In this document: positions 32,061 to 43,647 of the stretch, one piece after another
Position numbering within the stretch: the first letter of the stretch is position 1
How the letters are laid out: each line of letters opens with the position of its first letter
NCBI GenBank assembly: GCA_964017185.1
Contig: OZ024878.1
Location: forward strand, 13,029,351-13,093,350
Direction: 5' to 3'
Length of the DNA: 64,000 bases
Source: Rugalucina vietnamica
Lineage: Eukaryota; Mollusca; Bivalvia; Lucinida; Lucinidae
Notes under the pieces: model-generated
Databases searched by the model: none
What the model was told of the DNA's origin: nothing
What the model saw: the letters and a program-made list of their open reading frames with translations, nothing else
Position numbers and translations under genes: made by a program

Positions 32061-33023
32061 CGAAGGGCGTTCAAAAAGTTCGCGGAAAAGTGCCATCATA
32101 TTCTTATTTTGTAAATCAGATGAATTAAACTATTACAGTTATATAGACAAACATGATTTGTACTTATACAGCAAATTCTGCTCCTCTGGCATGAATACAA
32201 TGTTAACAGTGGTTGCTATGGAAACCGTACATTACGATTACCGGCCCACTTTTGTTCATTTTTGCAAAAAGTCGACGTTAAATGATGACGTTGCATTTGA
32301 CAGTTTACCGTGCTTTTTTCACCAAACTTTGTATGAGCAAAAGTCAATATGTTTGCGGTGAGCACATGACGTCATATAAGTCTGTGACGTCATTTGGGCG
32401 TAAAGCGGCCGTATTGTTTAGTGGGTATGCCTAAAATGCGAAGGGAACAACGGTATTCGATAAATTGTGTGTTTGGAACGGACTATAAAAGAAAGAATCA
32501 CTGCTAAGAGCAGAAAGCGCATATGTTAACAAGGAAATTAAGAAAACGGCAATCAACAAATAGTATGCATGATTTCTACACGACCAGAAAAGCGTCCATG
32601 TCGACTCGCGCAGCGTAACGTCAAATAACGTCATAATGTCGAAAATGATCATCGTGATAGTAATGAGTAGAATTCGTGAAATACACAACATATCAAATTG
32701 TAGTTTCGGCACAATTCACCGCATTATACACACAGAACTGACAATTAGACGCCCGAATGCCAGGTAGATTCCAAAAATGCTTAAGAGCTAGCCAACAACG
32801 GCATGAATGCGTATAGCATGACGTTGTTATGACGTTGGGCCGGTTTTACTGTTGTTACCTTAGAAACGCACGTGATTTAATGCCTAATTTTTATCCTATT
32901 TTATTCAAATTTTGTGCATATGTTAACAATATGTTTATGTACAAAATGCTTAGAGATCGTGAATTTCCCATGAAAACTAACAATTTGGCAGCACTTTTCC
33001 TCGGACTTTTTGAATCCCCCTCG
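32061..33023. mobile_element. Tc1/mariner-type element, 963 bp
   Basis: Inverted ends CGAAGGGCGTTCAAAAAGTT and CGAGGGGGATTCAAAAAGTC, both continuing to GGAAAAGTGC, pair over about 34 bp with some mismatches. TA flanks both sides. A 93-codon minus frame (32712-32431) is hydrophobic and does not read as transposase. Non-autonomous. Confidence 0.8.
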
Positions 33024-33025
33024 TA

Positions 33026-33082
<57 letters not shown>
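33024..33082. repeat. (TA)n followed by poly(T)
   Basis: About 12 TA repeats then about 33 T. The TA part continues the tract at 32030-32060 that the mariner-type element interrupts. Confidence 0.9.
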
Positions 33083-33149
33083 TCATGAACCCCACTCTGA
33101 AATTTTCAATGCATTGTAATTGAAAATCTTCAAAATATTGTTTCAATTA

Positions 33150-33812
33150 AGAATAGTAACTGCTGTGCCATACAATTAAAATACATACGTTTCTTGAAGA
33201 ATATCAAAATAGAAACATTTCCCTTGAAGCGATACGTATTGTACAAATATTAAATATATACTGCTTATATAAAACAATGATAAATCACAATGAAACACAA
33301 TTGGCAAACACAACATGTACAGTATTACATGTGTACATGTCATCAATAGTATCATCTTAAAAGAAATAAATGTAGAGTACGGAATGTGCCAAAGGCCTAA
33401 ACAGTGCCAATTAGTCTAAATGGCCTAAACAGGCAGTCACACGTCCGGAGTAATTGTTTTACACGGATCAACTCAGATGTTTGGTCCACAGCTGACTTAA
33501 TTAAGAACCTAAATGAAAAGTCCAATGTATTGTGTAAATGAAAACCTTGATCAGTATGTCATAGATGTAGCAATGGATTAAATTATGAAAAGTAACTGCT
33601 GTGTCATACAATAAATACATACATATCTCGGAGAATTTCGAAACAGAAACATTTCCTTCCAGCGATAGGAAATACAAGTATTTAAAATGCTTATAAAACA
33701 ACGATAAATCATAATGATACACAATTTGCACACATGACATGTAAATTATACATATCATCAGTAGTATCATTTTCAAAATCATAAATTTAGAGTACGGAAT
33801 GTGTGAAATGGA
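33150..33812. repeat. Two tandem copies of a ~225 bp AT-rich segment
   Basis: Copy 1 at about 33152-33395 and copy 2 at about 33588-33812, offset about 437 bp. Shared order: AGTAACTGCTGTG.CATACA, GAAACATTTCC, AAATCA.AATGA.ACACAATT, TCATCA.TAGTATCAT and AGAGTACGGAATGTG. The 115-codon minus frame over copy 2 (33848-33501) is not matched in copy 1 and is probably chance. Confidence 0.75.
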
Positions 33813-33959
33813 TATGACATGTATACCTGAAAATGCAGTCACAGGCAAACCTGCACCAAAACAAAAGTTATCTAACGGTCATTTTACAGATTTATTTTCT
33901 TTCCGACAAAGCGCTTTTGGAATTAATAATTGTGTATTTCAAGGCTGTGTGTGCATGAT

Positions 33960-34395
33960 GTTTCCTGATCCTGATCATTGCCTACTTGTACCTTTTTTTT
34001 CAAAACAACAAGTGCAAAAAAGAAAAGTTTGAAAACAAAAATAGGAATTCAGAAAGGGACTTTTGTTCATTATCAATGATCTCAACACAGTCAGTCTTTG
34101 TGTAACTGGTCTTTCCAACTCGATACTTCTGTGGTGGTTCTTTTTGTTTTATGTCTTGGTGTTTTAAATAGTTTTGTGCTGTTGACGCCTTATGTATGTT
34201 TTCATATTTTTAGTTAAGTTAAGGTAACTGAGTGTCCACCTATTGGGAAAATAGCTGCTCATTCGGCTTACGAAGTGTTTTCATGGTATAAGTACCTGAT
34301 TGTTAGTTTGGTTTTTTCCCACCTCGGTTTTTGGAGTGTAAATCTTTTTCTGATTGCGCCTTTTCCTGATCTTTGCCTACTTGTACCTTTTTATG
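33960..34395 (+). mobile_element. Penelope-like tail pieces
   Basis: A short end scrap at 33960-33998 (CATTGCCTACTTGTACCTTT) and a longer piece at 34105-34395 from CGATACTTCTGTGGTGGTTC to CCTACTTGTACCTTTTTA. Close to the copy at 6758-7386. Confidence 0.65.
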
Positions 34396-34534
34396 GGCAA
34401 ATTTGGCTGACCATTCACATCCATCATGAAATGGCATGTATCAGACTGGGTTATTGTGCCATACTGTCAAGAATCATCTTTTTTGCCATGCTTACAAAAT
34501 AATGCTTTTCATGGAGGCACTGGCGCCATTTAAA

Positions 34535-34640
34535 CGCCCTTTGTATGTCGTGGCCGAGGGTGGGGGCAAACCTGCGACATACCGCTCCCGAAGCGAACGT
34601 TTTAACCACAGAGCTTTCGGGGGTGATCTTAAAATATGTA
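34535..34640 (-). mobile_element. tRNA-like SINE head fragment
   Basis: Minus strand: AAAGCTCTGTGGTTAAAACG resembles an A box and GCAGGTTTGCCCCC a weak B box, in tRNA-like spacing. No SINE body follows that I recognise, so this is tentative. Confidence 0.35.
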
Positions 34641-34665
34641 CATTATCAATGACATGACTACATCT

Positions 34666-35044
34666 GCAAAGTGTAAAAAGGTACAAGTAGGCAATGATCA
34701 GGAAATGGCGCAATCAGAAAGATATTCCCACTTCAGTAATATTACTGATCATTCCAAGGCGATACTTCTGTTTTGGTTCTAATTGTTTTGCGTTTTGGAG
34801 TCGAGTTTTTGTGCTGTTTGAGCCTTATGTACGTTTTCATATTTTAAGTTCAGTTCAGGTAACTAAGTGGCCGCCTATTTGGGAATAGCTGCTCAATAGG
34901 TTTACGATATGATTTCTTGGTATACGTACCTAAGTATCATTTTATTACCCCCCCCCCCTCCCCCGCGCGGTTTATGAAGTGGGAATATCTTTCTGATTGC
35001 GCCATTTCCTGATCATTGCCTACTTGTACCTTTTTACACTTTGC
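34666..35044 (+). mobile_element. Penelope-like tail with perfect 68 bp inverted ends
   Basis: 34666-34733 (GCAAAGTGTAAAAAGGTACA..) is the exact reverse complement of 34977-35044 (..TGTACCTTTTTACACTTTGC). Between them lies an ordinary plus-strand tail segment, including a C tract at 34945-34963. All 68 positions pair, whereas other copies of this end differ among themselves, so the left arm was copied from the right one recently. Confidence 0.85.
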
Positions 35045-35159
35045 TTAAAAGAATTTTATCGAAGAATGAAATAAAAAAAATATAAACAATTCTGATGGTC
35101 CCAAAATGAAAGTGCACTCAAATGAAAATGATGGGCATTTTATACATTTTGTACGTATA

Positions 35160-35318
35160 AACCTTTTGTGATAGTTGGATGGTTATGTGTTTCAAGCATA
35201 AGTTGGATGTCATGACATCCTCATCTTTAGTAAAAATCCCATAAAATGGAGGCAACATCCCGACATGACTTCCGCTGTTGACTGTGACGAAAAACAAAAA
35301 CATCTATTAAAACAAACA
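35160..35318 (+). mobile_element. Repeat SX, 3' half
   Basis: GTCATGACATCCTCATC, then AAAATGGAGGCAACATCCCG and GTTGACTGTGACG, with a CAAACAAAC tail. 5'-truncated. Confidence 0.65.
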
Positions 35319-35356
35319 AACATTTGTTATTAAAAGGTTCCACTTGTTGTTTCTTC

Positions 35357-35545
35357 ATTACGAAAACTTGCCCATGCAAGATACAGATTTTTTTTTTCAT
35401 ATGTAAAAAATGAAAAATTTCAGTAGAAAATATTTTATAGTATATTTATTTTTGCTCAAAACATACACTCACGGTGGAAACACGTTCGAACAGCCTCACC
35501 AAGGCGGTTCTAACCAGTACTTAACATTTGTATCAGAAAATATTC
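35357..35545 (-). mobile_element. MITE family 1, truncated and decayed
   Basis: CATTACGAAAACTTGCCCAT, GTTCGAACAGCCTCACCAAG and GCGGTTCTAACCAGTAC. The second half is missing. Confidence 0.65.
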
Positions 35546-35551
35546 CTGATA

Positions 35552-35775
35552 TATGAGCCATCTCGTGAGAAAACCAACAATCTGCATATGCGAAAACAAA
35601 GGGGCAGAAGCTGATCAGCGCCTTTGTTTTCGCTACTCGGATAGTACATTTCCTCCTCTACTTAACTTCAAAATTTCCAGCTTCTAGTCTGCTTCTGTGC
35701 TTGTACAGGTCGGTTTGTGTCGGACCTGTTCGGAAACCACATTGTTGGTTTTCCCACGAGGCGGCTCATATATTT
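35552..35775 (+). mobile_element. MITE family 2 copy
   Basis: ATATGAGCCATCTCGTGAGA to CCACGAGGCGGCTCATAT. Terminal inverted repeats are well kept; the central hairpin loop is shortened (GCAGAAGCTGATC). Confidence 0.8.
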
Positions 35776-36085
35776 TTATACATCAACTAGTACATGTATC
35801 TCGTGCTAATTAAAAGTGAACGACAGTGTTCTCCTGGGGTCGCCAACTAACTGTGTGTAACAAAGTTTAACACAGTTGAAAAGTGAGGTCTATTATTTTA
35901 TGATTCCAAAACAAGAAATGATACATTCATAAAGCAAAACCCAATGGAATAGGGGGCGTAAATATAACAAAACACTACAATATAATTTGATAGAAGCTCA
36001 TAAACCATATCCAGAATAGATATAAATACAAATGTATGAACAAAAAGTTGGTCAATATCCAGTAGAATATAATAAATCGTGACAT
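35776..36085. other. No recognisable feature
   Basis: AT-rich sequence between two MITE family 2 copies; nothing supported. Confidence 0.35.
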
Positions 36086-36089
36086 TATT

Positions 36090-36245
36090 TGATCCGTGAC
36101 GTGAGAAAACCGGCCGCCGGGGTTTACGACCAGGTCAGTCACAAACAGTCCTGTGCACCTACAGAAGATTGCCAGAAGCTTGAAATTCTGGATTTAAGAC
36201 GAAGAGGAATTGTTTTATCCAGTGTAGCGAAAACAAGAAACATCT
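36090..36245 (-). mobile_element. MITE family 2, half copy
   Basis: CGTGACGTGAGAAAACCGGC, GACCAGGTCAGTCACAAAC, CAGAAGCTTGAAATTCTGGA and CCAGTGTAGCGAAAAC are one half in reverse orientation, ending where the hairpin core should begin. Confidence 0.7.
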
Positions 36246-36249
36246 TTAA

Positions 36250-37139
36250 AAAGATAATTGTCGAAGATTAATATCTGTTCTGCAATAGGGTACAGGATGC
36301 ATGAGAGACAGACAGACAGACAGTATGACTCTTGCAGAGCCAACTCCAGACATGACTGAGAGGAAAAGCTTTTCAAATGTCCTTACGGCGATAGTCCCTA
36401 AGAGTCGCTGGACCGAAACGACTCGTTCTGTTGAGCAGAGCCTTTGATCCGAACACGGCTATATTTAATGGAGAAAATCCGAACGCATCTTATCTACGAT
36501 GGCCTGCATGGATCATAAGATTTCAAAATCCACAGATTTTAGATTTTAATTTTTCTTTGCAAAAGCTTTCGTCACACAAAAAGCGACTAAAATGAATAAC
36601 AATAAGGACTAATAATGGATTGTATAGTAAAAAACATCATCTTAAAGTACTTTTTAAAGAGATGCAGTTTGTTGCCTTTTTCATCTTCCATAAGGGAAAA
36701 ACCCGGATGCAGGTCAAAAATGATCTGAGATGTCTTCGACAAACAAAGGCGCTGATCACAGAGAGTATGTCGTAAAACAGCAGTCATATATTAACAAATA
36801 TCACTAACGGACGCCTAACGAACGCGTTATGCGTTCTAATGCGATACTTATCCGTTTCATGCGGTGGTTTCCGTTTTATTCGGTTACAGGTTTGGGTCAT
36901 GTTCAAAACTGGGAACGGACGCCATCGTACGAGTAACAGATAGACTGGCGACTCATTTTATCTTGAACGACACTTTCCGTCACCGGACAAAAATGTACTT
37001 TAATAATGTTTTATCGGTTATGAGTATATATTGATATATTGTAAGTTTATGCATTATCTGTCCGCTCGGCATCCGGTAATGTAACAACTACTTAAGATTC
37101 GAAGGAAAAATGATCTTATTCACATAAGATTTTAAGGCA

Positions 37140-37182
<43 letters not shown>

Positions 37183-37545
37183 ATGAAGTGGAACGCATAC
37201 AGCACGAACGGTCCATTCTTTCCATTTATCATTAATCATTCTTATTGTTTCTACAACCCTAAAGCATTTGTCTACTGTCTATAGACGTTTAACCTTCGCC
37301 ATTGCGTTTGGCTTGCGTTAGGTCGCCGACCTTTTCGTTGAAGCAATCTAGATACTGATCCATATGACTAAGAACGTCGTCCTACGCACATATGTTTAAT
37401 GTGCCGATTCGTCTCCCACCTGATGTCTGTACTGTTTTTTTCTTTTACTGTGGCTGTGTCAGGCAATTCTGAATGGTTCGAGCATCAGGTGTCAATTAAT
37501 TGCATAAAACCTCGTGAAGACTTAAAACGAAAAAAATAGCTTTTA
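36250..37545. other. Mostly unassigned; AGAC microsatellite and 38 bp poly(T)
   Basis: Short (GACA)n at 36307-36324 and poly(T) at 37142-37179. 36800-36960 is rich in ACGGACGCC/AACGAACGCG-type words. No end structure was found, so I leave it unclassified. Confidence 0.4.
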
Positions 37546-37547
37546 CT

Positions 37548-37790
37548 GCACCAGAAAAACAAAAATCTGCATTATGCGAAAACAAAGACGCAGATCAGTT
37601 TCACAGTAACTGCGAAACTGATCAGCGCCTTTGTTTTCGATTCAAGGATACAAGTAGTACATTCCCTCGTTTTCTTAATTTCGAAATTTCAAGCTTCTAG
37701 TCTGTCTTCTTCTGTGACTGTACAGACAGTTTGTGTCGGACCTTGTCGGAAACTCAAATTGTTGCATTTTTCATTCAGAGGCTCAAATAG
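37548..37790 (+). mobile_element. MITE family 2 copy with decayed ends
   Basis: GCGAAAACAAAGACGCAGAT, an extended hairpin (CAGTTTCACAGTAACTGCGA pairs around its centre), and CTGATCAGCGCCTTTGTTTT, then GACTGTACAGACAG and GACCTTGTCGGAAACTC. The terminal GAGCCGC motif is degraded on the left. Confidence 0.75.
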
Positions 37791-37865
37791 CTTTTACTGC
37801 TGCCTTTTTAGGAAAGAGCAAGTCACCATGTACTTCATGCGTGTTGTAACATTTTCCTTCGAACC

Positions 37866-38072
37866 CACGCCCATGCAATATACAGATGATCCTCAAGTTG
37901 TAAAAATTGATAATTATCACCAGAATATTTTCGAGACGGTTCTAACGAGTACCCACAATCTAGGCTTTGGATTAAAATTAAGAAAATATGTGTACCCCTG
38001 TAAACTCCAGTTTTACTATATAAAACGGTGGGGTAAAAGGGGGTACGTAAACTTTTCACGGACATGTTATTC
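37866..38072 (-). mobile_element. MITE family 1, truncated
   Basis: ACGCCCATGCAATATACAGA, GACGGTTCTAACGAGTACCC, CCAGTTTTACTATATAAAAC and GGGGGTACGT end in GGACATGTTATTC. One palindrome arm is lost. Confidence 0.65.
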
Positions 38073-38317
38073 TTTTTAATGTTTTGTGCTGCACTTTGTT
38101 TCCTGTCTTTTGTCCAGATTTAGATTTGGATTGTTTTAATCAAGTGCCTTCTATTCTTACTATAAAGGTTGTTCAGAGACGACTGACTGGAACAATTAGC
38201 GGATCACGTATATTCGTTTAGTATGATTATTTTATTTAAATGCCTGATCACACTGAAGCGAAAATCGCTCGACGCAGATGTCCCTTTTCTAGTGTTTAAA
38301 AAGTTTAAGTAGCCGAA

Positions 38318-38620
38318 ACCGCGGTTTGTGGCGTTGTCGACAGTAAAAACGGTAATCGGTGTGAGTTGGTGTCCTGGGAAAAGTGGTTTATCTTCATTTT
38401 ATGACTATTTAATGTGCCTGCCTCTCTGTCGTGCTCGTTGCCTATCGTTTCGGTTGAAGCTAAGCAGGATGGCTACCTTTTTTGCTCTTCGTGTGTGTCG
38501 TCGGAAAAAATGTTTCGATATGTTTTATGTATTTTCTTTCCCACCTGGTGTCTATGTTGGGACTTAAGAGAATATAATTGCATTGATTCCTGGTCCCTCT
38601 ATTTCTATTACGTAGACTTA
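38318..38620 (+). repeat. Second copy of the dispersed module seen at 1640
   Basis: CCTGGGAAAAGTGGTTTATC, GCCTCTCTGTCGTGCTCGTT, CAGGATGGCTACC and GTCTATGTTGGGACTTAA parallel 1695-2062 in the same order, without flanking RT sequence. It runs into the 376 bp satellite that begins near 38640. Confidence 0.65.
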
Positions 38621-38639
38621 CAATTCATTGCGAAAAGGA

Positions 38640-41075
38640 ATTTGTGTTTGTCTGCTAACCAATGTTTTATATATTTGGCCCCATTTAGATGATACTCGAC
38701 TTTGTATCGACTACCCTGTTGAAAGTTGCCAAATTTCAGTAATTCTCTTTATACTGCTCTCACATATACCGAAATTCCCTTGCGAATGCCCTTCCGAATG
38801 CAGTTTTGCGCAAATTCGCATTAATCGCAAAAATTCGGTAGCATTTGGTAGCATTTGCAAGCATTCGTAAGCATTCTGCCCAATCGGAGAAAATTTCAAG
38901 TTGTTGCGAAAATTAGGAGCATGCTCCTAAAATTTGGAAGGAAAACAAATTCTTAACATATTCGTAAAAGAATCGAAACAAATTCTGATTGATCGCAAGA
39001 CATTAGTAACGATGGTAAGGCATTCGTAAGGATTCGGTAGCATTTACTTCTATTGAGTTTCGACGTCCGTAAAGAATCGCTAGGAAATCGTAACTTATTT
39101 TCACATTCAAGACTACGTTTTTTGGCATAGTTTATTTATTCAGGCGCTATCCTCCAATTAAAAGCCTAAGCTTTAAGCTATTCATAAATGTATGTCTGAC
39201 AAATTAAAGACCCGTGAAATTTTGGTTAGCCCAGTAAAATTGTCTTTTTTAATATGTAGATCACAATTTGAGAGAAACAACAAAGTGTTGTGTGTTTCAA
39301 GAGAAGACTTTGATCAGTAATGATATATTTATTCCATGCCCCTTGGCATTGCGGGCGATTCTGATTTACATTGATATTAATTGCTATATTGCTTGCGAAC
39401 AAGTGACAAATGAAAACAATTCGGAAAGCATTCGCTACGCAGTTGCTTCATTCGTGGGGTATTTGCAAGGAGTTCTCATTATTTGTAACGGCATTTGTAA
39501 GCGTTCGTAACATGCGTAAGCCATTTTTAAGAATTCGGCAGTGTGGGTAACAATCAATTGCAACATTCTTAAAACATTTGTAAGGATCTGCAAGCATTCT
39601 TAACGTTTTGGTAAATTATACATCGTTTTCTACAGGCCCCGCCCCGTCCATTCGCATCATATTCGGTAATTTCAGCGCGATTTTCAAATTTTAGCATTCG
39701 CAAGGGATATTCGGTATATGTGAGAGCAGCATTAGCTCCATGTTGCCAAATCTAAAGGGTCACCGACGAGACTTCAATAGTCGAAACCGCGGTATAACCC
39801 ATCCCCTTTCTCATTAATGTGTTCACTGCTGTTTTATTTTTATTTGCTATTACTGTAGCTGGTGTTGTGCCGTGTGGCGGCCCTAAAAAGTCTCCCCGTA
39901 CATCACCCATAGTGCAGATTATATTTTCCTTTTGGTCCTATGAGATCGGCGAGGATGTTCTGAGATATCAAAATTTATTATCGGTTAAAATTCATTTTCT
40001 AACCAATGTTTCATATATTTGGCCCCATGGAGCCAAATCTAAAGGATCACTGACGATACTTTAATAGTCGAAACCGCGGTATGGCCCATCCCCTTTCTCA
40101 TTACTGTGTTCACTGCTCTTAAAGGATCTCAGTTTTATTTTCATTTGCTATTACTGTAGCTGGTGTTGTGCCTTGTGGCGGCGCTAAAAGTCTCACCGTA
40201 CATCATCTATAGTGCAGATTATATTTTCCTTTTGGTCCTTTGAGATCGGCGAGGATGTTCTGAGAAATCAAAATTTATTGTCGGTTAAGATTCATTTTCT
40301 AACCAATGTTTTATATACTTTGCCCTATTTCGATGATACTCGACTTTGTATCGACTAGCCTGTTGAAAGTTGCCAAATTTCAGTAATTCTCTTTGGCTCC
40401 ATGTTGCAAATTTCTAAAGGGTCACTGACGAGACTTTAATAGTCGAGACCGCGGTATGGCCCATCCCCTTTCTCATTAATGTGTTCACTGCTCTTAAAGA
40501 ATCTCAGTTTTATTTTTATTTGCTATTACTGTAGCTGGTGTTGTGCCTTGTGGCGGCCCTAAAAAGTCTCCCCGTTCATCATCTATAGTGCAGATTATAT
40601 TTTCCTTTTGGTCCTTTGAGATCGGCGAGGATGTTCTGAGAAATCAAAATTTATGATCGGTTAAGATTCATTTTCTAACCAATGTTTTTATATATTTGGC
40701 CCCATTTCGATGATACTCGACTTTCTATCGACTACCCTGTTGAAAATTGCCAAATTTCAGTAATTCTCTTTGGCTCCATGTTGCCAAATCTAAAGGGTCA
40801 CTGACGAGACTTTAATAGTCGAAACCGCGGTATGGCCCATCCCCTTTCTCATTTATTAGTTCACTGCTCTTAAAGGATCTCAGTTTTATTTTTATTTGCT
40901 ATTACAGTAGCAGATTATATTTTCCTTTTGGTCCTTTGAGATCGGCGAAGATGTTTTATGAAATCAAAATTTATTATCGGTTAAGATTCATTTTCAAATA
41001 GTCGAAAGCGCGGTATGGCCCATCCCCTTTCTCATTAATGTGTTCACTGCTCTTAAAGGATCTCAGTTTCATTTT
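38640..41075 (+). repeat. 376 bp satellite array, interrupted
   Basis: The marker AGTCGAAACCGCGGT recurs at 39779, 40066, 40441, 40817 and 41000 (spacings 287, 375, 376, 183): full monomers of about 376 bp plus shortened variants. Other shared words: CTCATTAATGTGTTCACTGC, CTTGTGGCGGCCC, GAGATCGGCGAGGATGTTC and GATGATACTCGACTTTGTAT. The array begins before 38752, where a 980 bp element splits it, and ends near 41075. Confidence 0.85.
38752..39731. mobile_element. TTA-flanked PIF/Harbinger-type non-autonomous element, 980 bp
   Basis: Ends TACTGCTCTCACATATACCG and, inverted, TGCTGCTCTCACATATACCG pair over about 38 bp (through TCCCTTGCGAATGC). TTA at 38749-38751 and 39732-39734. Uninterrupted satellite monomers read CTCTTTGGCTCC at this point, giving the empty site with one substitution. 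The interior is dense in degenerate copies of GCATTCGTAAG/GCATTTGTAAG words on both strands. No transposase frame. Confidence 0.85.
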
Positions 41076-41084
41076 TTATTATTT

Positions 41085-41160
41085 ATTGCTTTACGTCCCT
41101 TTCAACATCTAATGCCCGGGTATGACCATATTTGTTGACTGAGACGTACATGTTAATCAA
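41085..41160 (+). mobile_element. SINE-type tail scrap
   Basis: TTTACGTCCCTTTCAACATC and TTGTTGACTGAGACGTA resemble the shared SINE/SX 3' tail. It closes the satellite array. Confidence 0.4.
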
Positions 41161-41416
41161 TAAATCAAGAATTCACAAACATTTTTCGCAATTAAACGCA
41201 AGTCTGTGTCGAGAGATTTTCGCATATGTGTGATGAGGCATTCAACATCAGTTATCATGTTGTGTTGCAGAACATGGCAAAACATTATGCCAGCCATCTT
41301 GAAATCACCACAGCACCTATGTGAAATATTTGATGAAATATGTTTCGTCTATTGAAACTATCCTTGGAATGAATATTGAAATGTATAGCTTAGATCATTT
41401 TTAAATTACAGCTATC

Positions 41417-41702
41417 CATTACGAAAACTTGGCTATGCAATACGAATTCGTACACGGGGAATTTTTAAGCAGTAAACATTGCCATCATGAAAATTTGACC
41501 TGATAAAAAATGATATTTTTCATATTTTTGCTCAAAATATTGATCGTGACTACACGTTAGAACCGCCTCGCCGAGTAAACAAAATCTATGTTTTGGAGCA
41601 AAATAAAACAAAAATAGGTTTAGTCCTCCATACACCAGTTTTGCTGCATAAAAGCTGGGTATGGGGGTGTATACTATTTATGGACATCTTTGTCCAGATG
41701 CG
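41417..41702 (-). mobile_element. MITE family 1 copy, one arm deleted
   Basis: CATTACGAAAACTTGGCTAT, GTTAGAACCGCCTCGCCGAG, AATCTATGTTTTGGAGC and GTTTTGCTGCATAAAAGC. The right palindrome arm is missing. Confidence 0.7.
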
Positions 41703-41948
41703 AGATCAGGAGGAAGTGTTTTGCCAGCAAACTTAACAAAGTAATCTTTTTATAGTCATCGCAGCGTTTTATACTTTACCGTCTTACCATTCCCAGTCCA
41801 GTGGACAACATGCTGACCACAATGGGTCTTGTACGAAAACGCCAAACAACTGTTTACGTTCCTCTTGCTACATTATGAAAGCTACGAGTGAGACACTGAA
41901 GTAAGCTTGGGTGTGTTGTTGTCCTCGGCGGATACTTTGTATTATGTT

Positions 41949-42232
41949 TCGTCAGGAAAACGAGTCCTTGCAATAAATACCTCCTAAAATCCCACTATTC
42001 AAGTATACAGCAAAACTGGGGTATTGTGGGGTATACCCATTTTTCTTATTTTTGCTTCAAAACATAGATTGTGGGCACTCGTTAAAACCGCCTCACCGTG
42101 GCGGTTTTAACATATACCCATACTCTATGTTTTGAGCAAAAATAAGAAAAGTATCAACATTTTTCTGCTAAAAAGTTTCATTTTCTATAGCTATAAAATA
42201 TCCGTATATTGCATGGGCAAGTTTTCGTAATG
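41949..42232 (+). mobile_element. MITE family 1, complete copy
   Basis: CGTCAGGAAAACGAGTCCTT, CAAAACTGGGGTATTGTGGG, the GTTAAAACCGCCTCACCGTG palindrome with compensating changes in both arms, and ATTGCATGGGCAAGTTTTCG ending TAATG. Confidence 0.8.
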
Positions 42233-42445
42233 TACAGGTTTGTCCATTAGTATCTAATTGCAACATCACTGCCTAGTACGCCTATAGGAGACCGGGAACT
42301 AATTATGTCAACATATCCCAGAAATCAAAATCTGTAGGTTGCTCCCAGACTGTTATCTGGTAATGGAGGCATATGATTGGGTGATAATAACTGAACTAAA
42401 ATACTTTTTTTTTTCTATCTAGCAACTGAAAAAAAATATTTTCTT

Positions 42446-42840
42446 CAAATTATCACATAGTCTATAGCAGAGGTGCACCATGCCGGGGATTTATGTAGAC
42501 ATATATTTTCTGAAAGCCAGTTACCTAAGCTACTAAATGCCGATTGTTAGCACTCTGACTGCTGGGGCTTTATCGTGCCAGAGCGTGTTACGTACGTTAC
42601 CGATGTATGATTTTTAAATTCAAACTGCTATGGGGATCACCAAAATTTATCTACAAAAAGCAAATATTTGACAAGAACTTTACCTTAAGATATGTAGAAG
42701 AGATGATACATATACCTAAACTAACAGGACCAAATTCAATAGTATTTAGATATCAAGACTACTGGTACAATAGAAGTAACGTAAATAACCCGTGCAATTT
42801 AGCATATTTACCGTGTTTCGTTTCTTGTAGAATATAGCTT
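42446..42840 (+). repeat. Inverted paralogue of the SGNH-remnant 3' region
   Basis: Reads as the reverse complement of 16510-16815: GCAGAGGTGCACCATGCCGG, CTGAAAGCCAGTTAC, TGCCAGAGCGTGTTACG, GGGGATCACCAAAATTTAT, GACAAGAACTTTACCTTAA and CAGGACCAAATTCAATA. The 76-codon frame at 42607-42837 is not preserved in the other copy, so I do not call it a gene. Confidence 0.7.
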
Positions 42841-43122
42841 AGACCAAATATCATAATGCAATTTATATCATAGTTATCTACAGTCACAGTCATTGTCCGA
42901 AAATGACACATAGTAGAGCTCTCTGTGACCTTCCATCACTCCACAGATGCTGATTGTCTTCCCGTACCCCCACTATTGTTATATAATTTACCACCTGATG
43001 CACATAAATTGTGTTTTTTTTCTGGTCCAAAGAGTAATAACAGTGATTTTGAAAATGAGGTCAGGTGGGTTTTCCCAAAAATTCACGGCCATTCTTCAAC
43101 ATGCAACAGCTGAGAAAAGATG

Positions 43123-43262
43123 TGTAACGAACAGCCGAGCCAAGCCACAGAAACCCCGTCGGTGGAAAAGCATGCTCATCTACCAAGGGTGGTTTGCTGC
43201 GCTAGATACCTAACACTTACTCTAATCACAAAGTTTCGAGTTTCTAATTTGCATATTACTAC
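43123..43262 (-). mobile_element. Partial solo LTR of a miniature LTR element
   Basis: TGTAACGAACAGCCGAGCCA and the next 140 bp match the LTRs at 44528-45207 in the same orientation. It lacks the other LTR end and has no internal region. Confidence 0.7.
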
Positions 43263-43647
43263 CCGCTATTTTTTTTTCAGTTTTAAATCTTCTTATCTAT
43301 CTTTTGGCTTGAAATTCAGGTATATTTTGATGACCCAAGTGTTACCTGGAATACAAAATAAACTGCCGAAGAGCAGGAATTTAGCATTGGAGCCTATGGG
43401 ATAAATAATTAGTTCACAGTCCACTATAGAGACGTATAATGATTTTGATACTAAAAGCAGATACAGTACAAATACTTTGATCATGCCGATTGACCTCTGT
43501 TATAGATAAGCATTTGTTGATCGGCCTGCTTATATGAGTATGTTTTCAATCATTCGACTCTTTGATGATAAGCAATATATGGCCACGGGCTTCACATTGC
43601 ACTGGGAAAATGTGCAAACAAATAGGTACCCCTTTTCTAGTGTTTAC

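Noticed and set aside
33501-33848. 115-codon minus-strand frame as a membrane protein
   Set aside because: Hydrophobic because of AT-rich composition, and not preserved in the neighbouring duplicate copy.
36800-37340. Possible further motif-dense transposon
   Set aside because: ACGGACGCC/AACGAACGCG words recur, but I could not find inverted ends or a target duplication.
42607-42837. 76-codon frame as a gene
   Set aside because: Not maintained in the inverted paralogue at 16510; part of a repeat.
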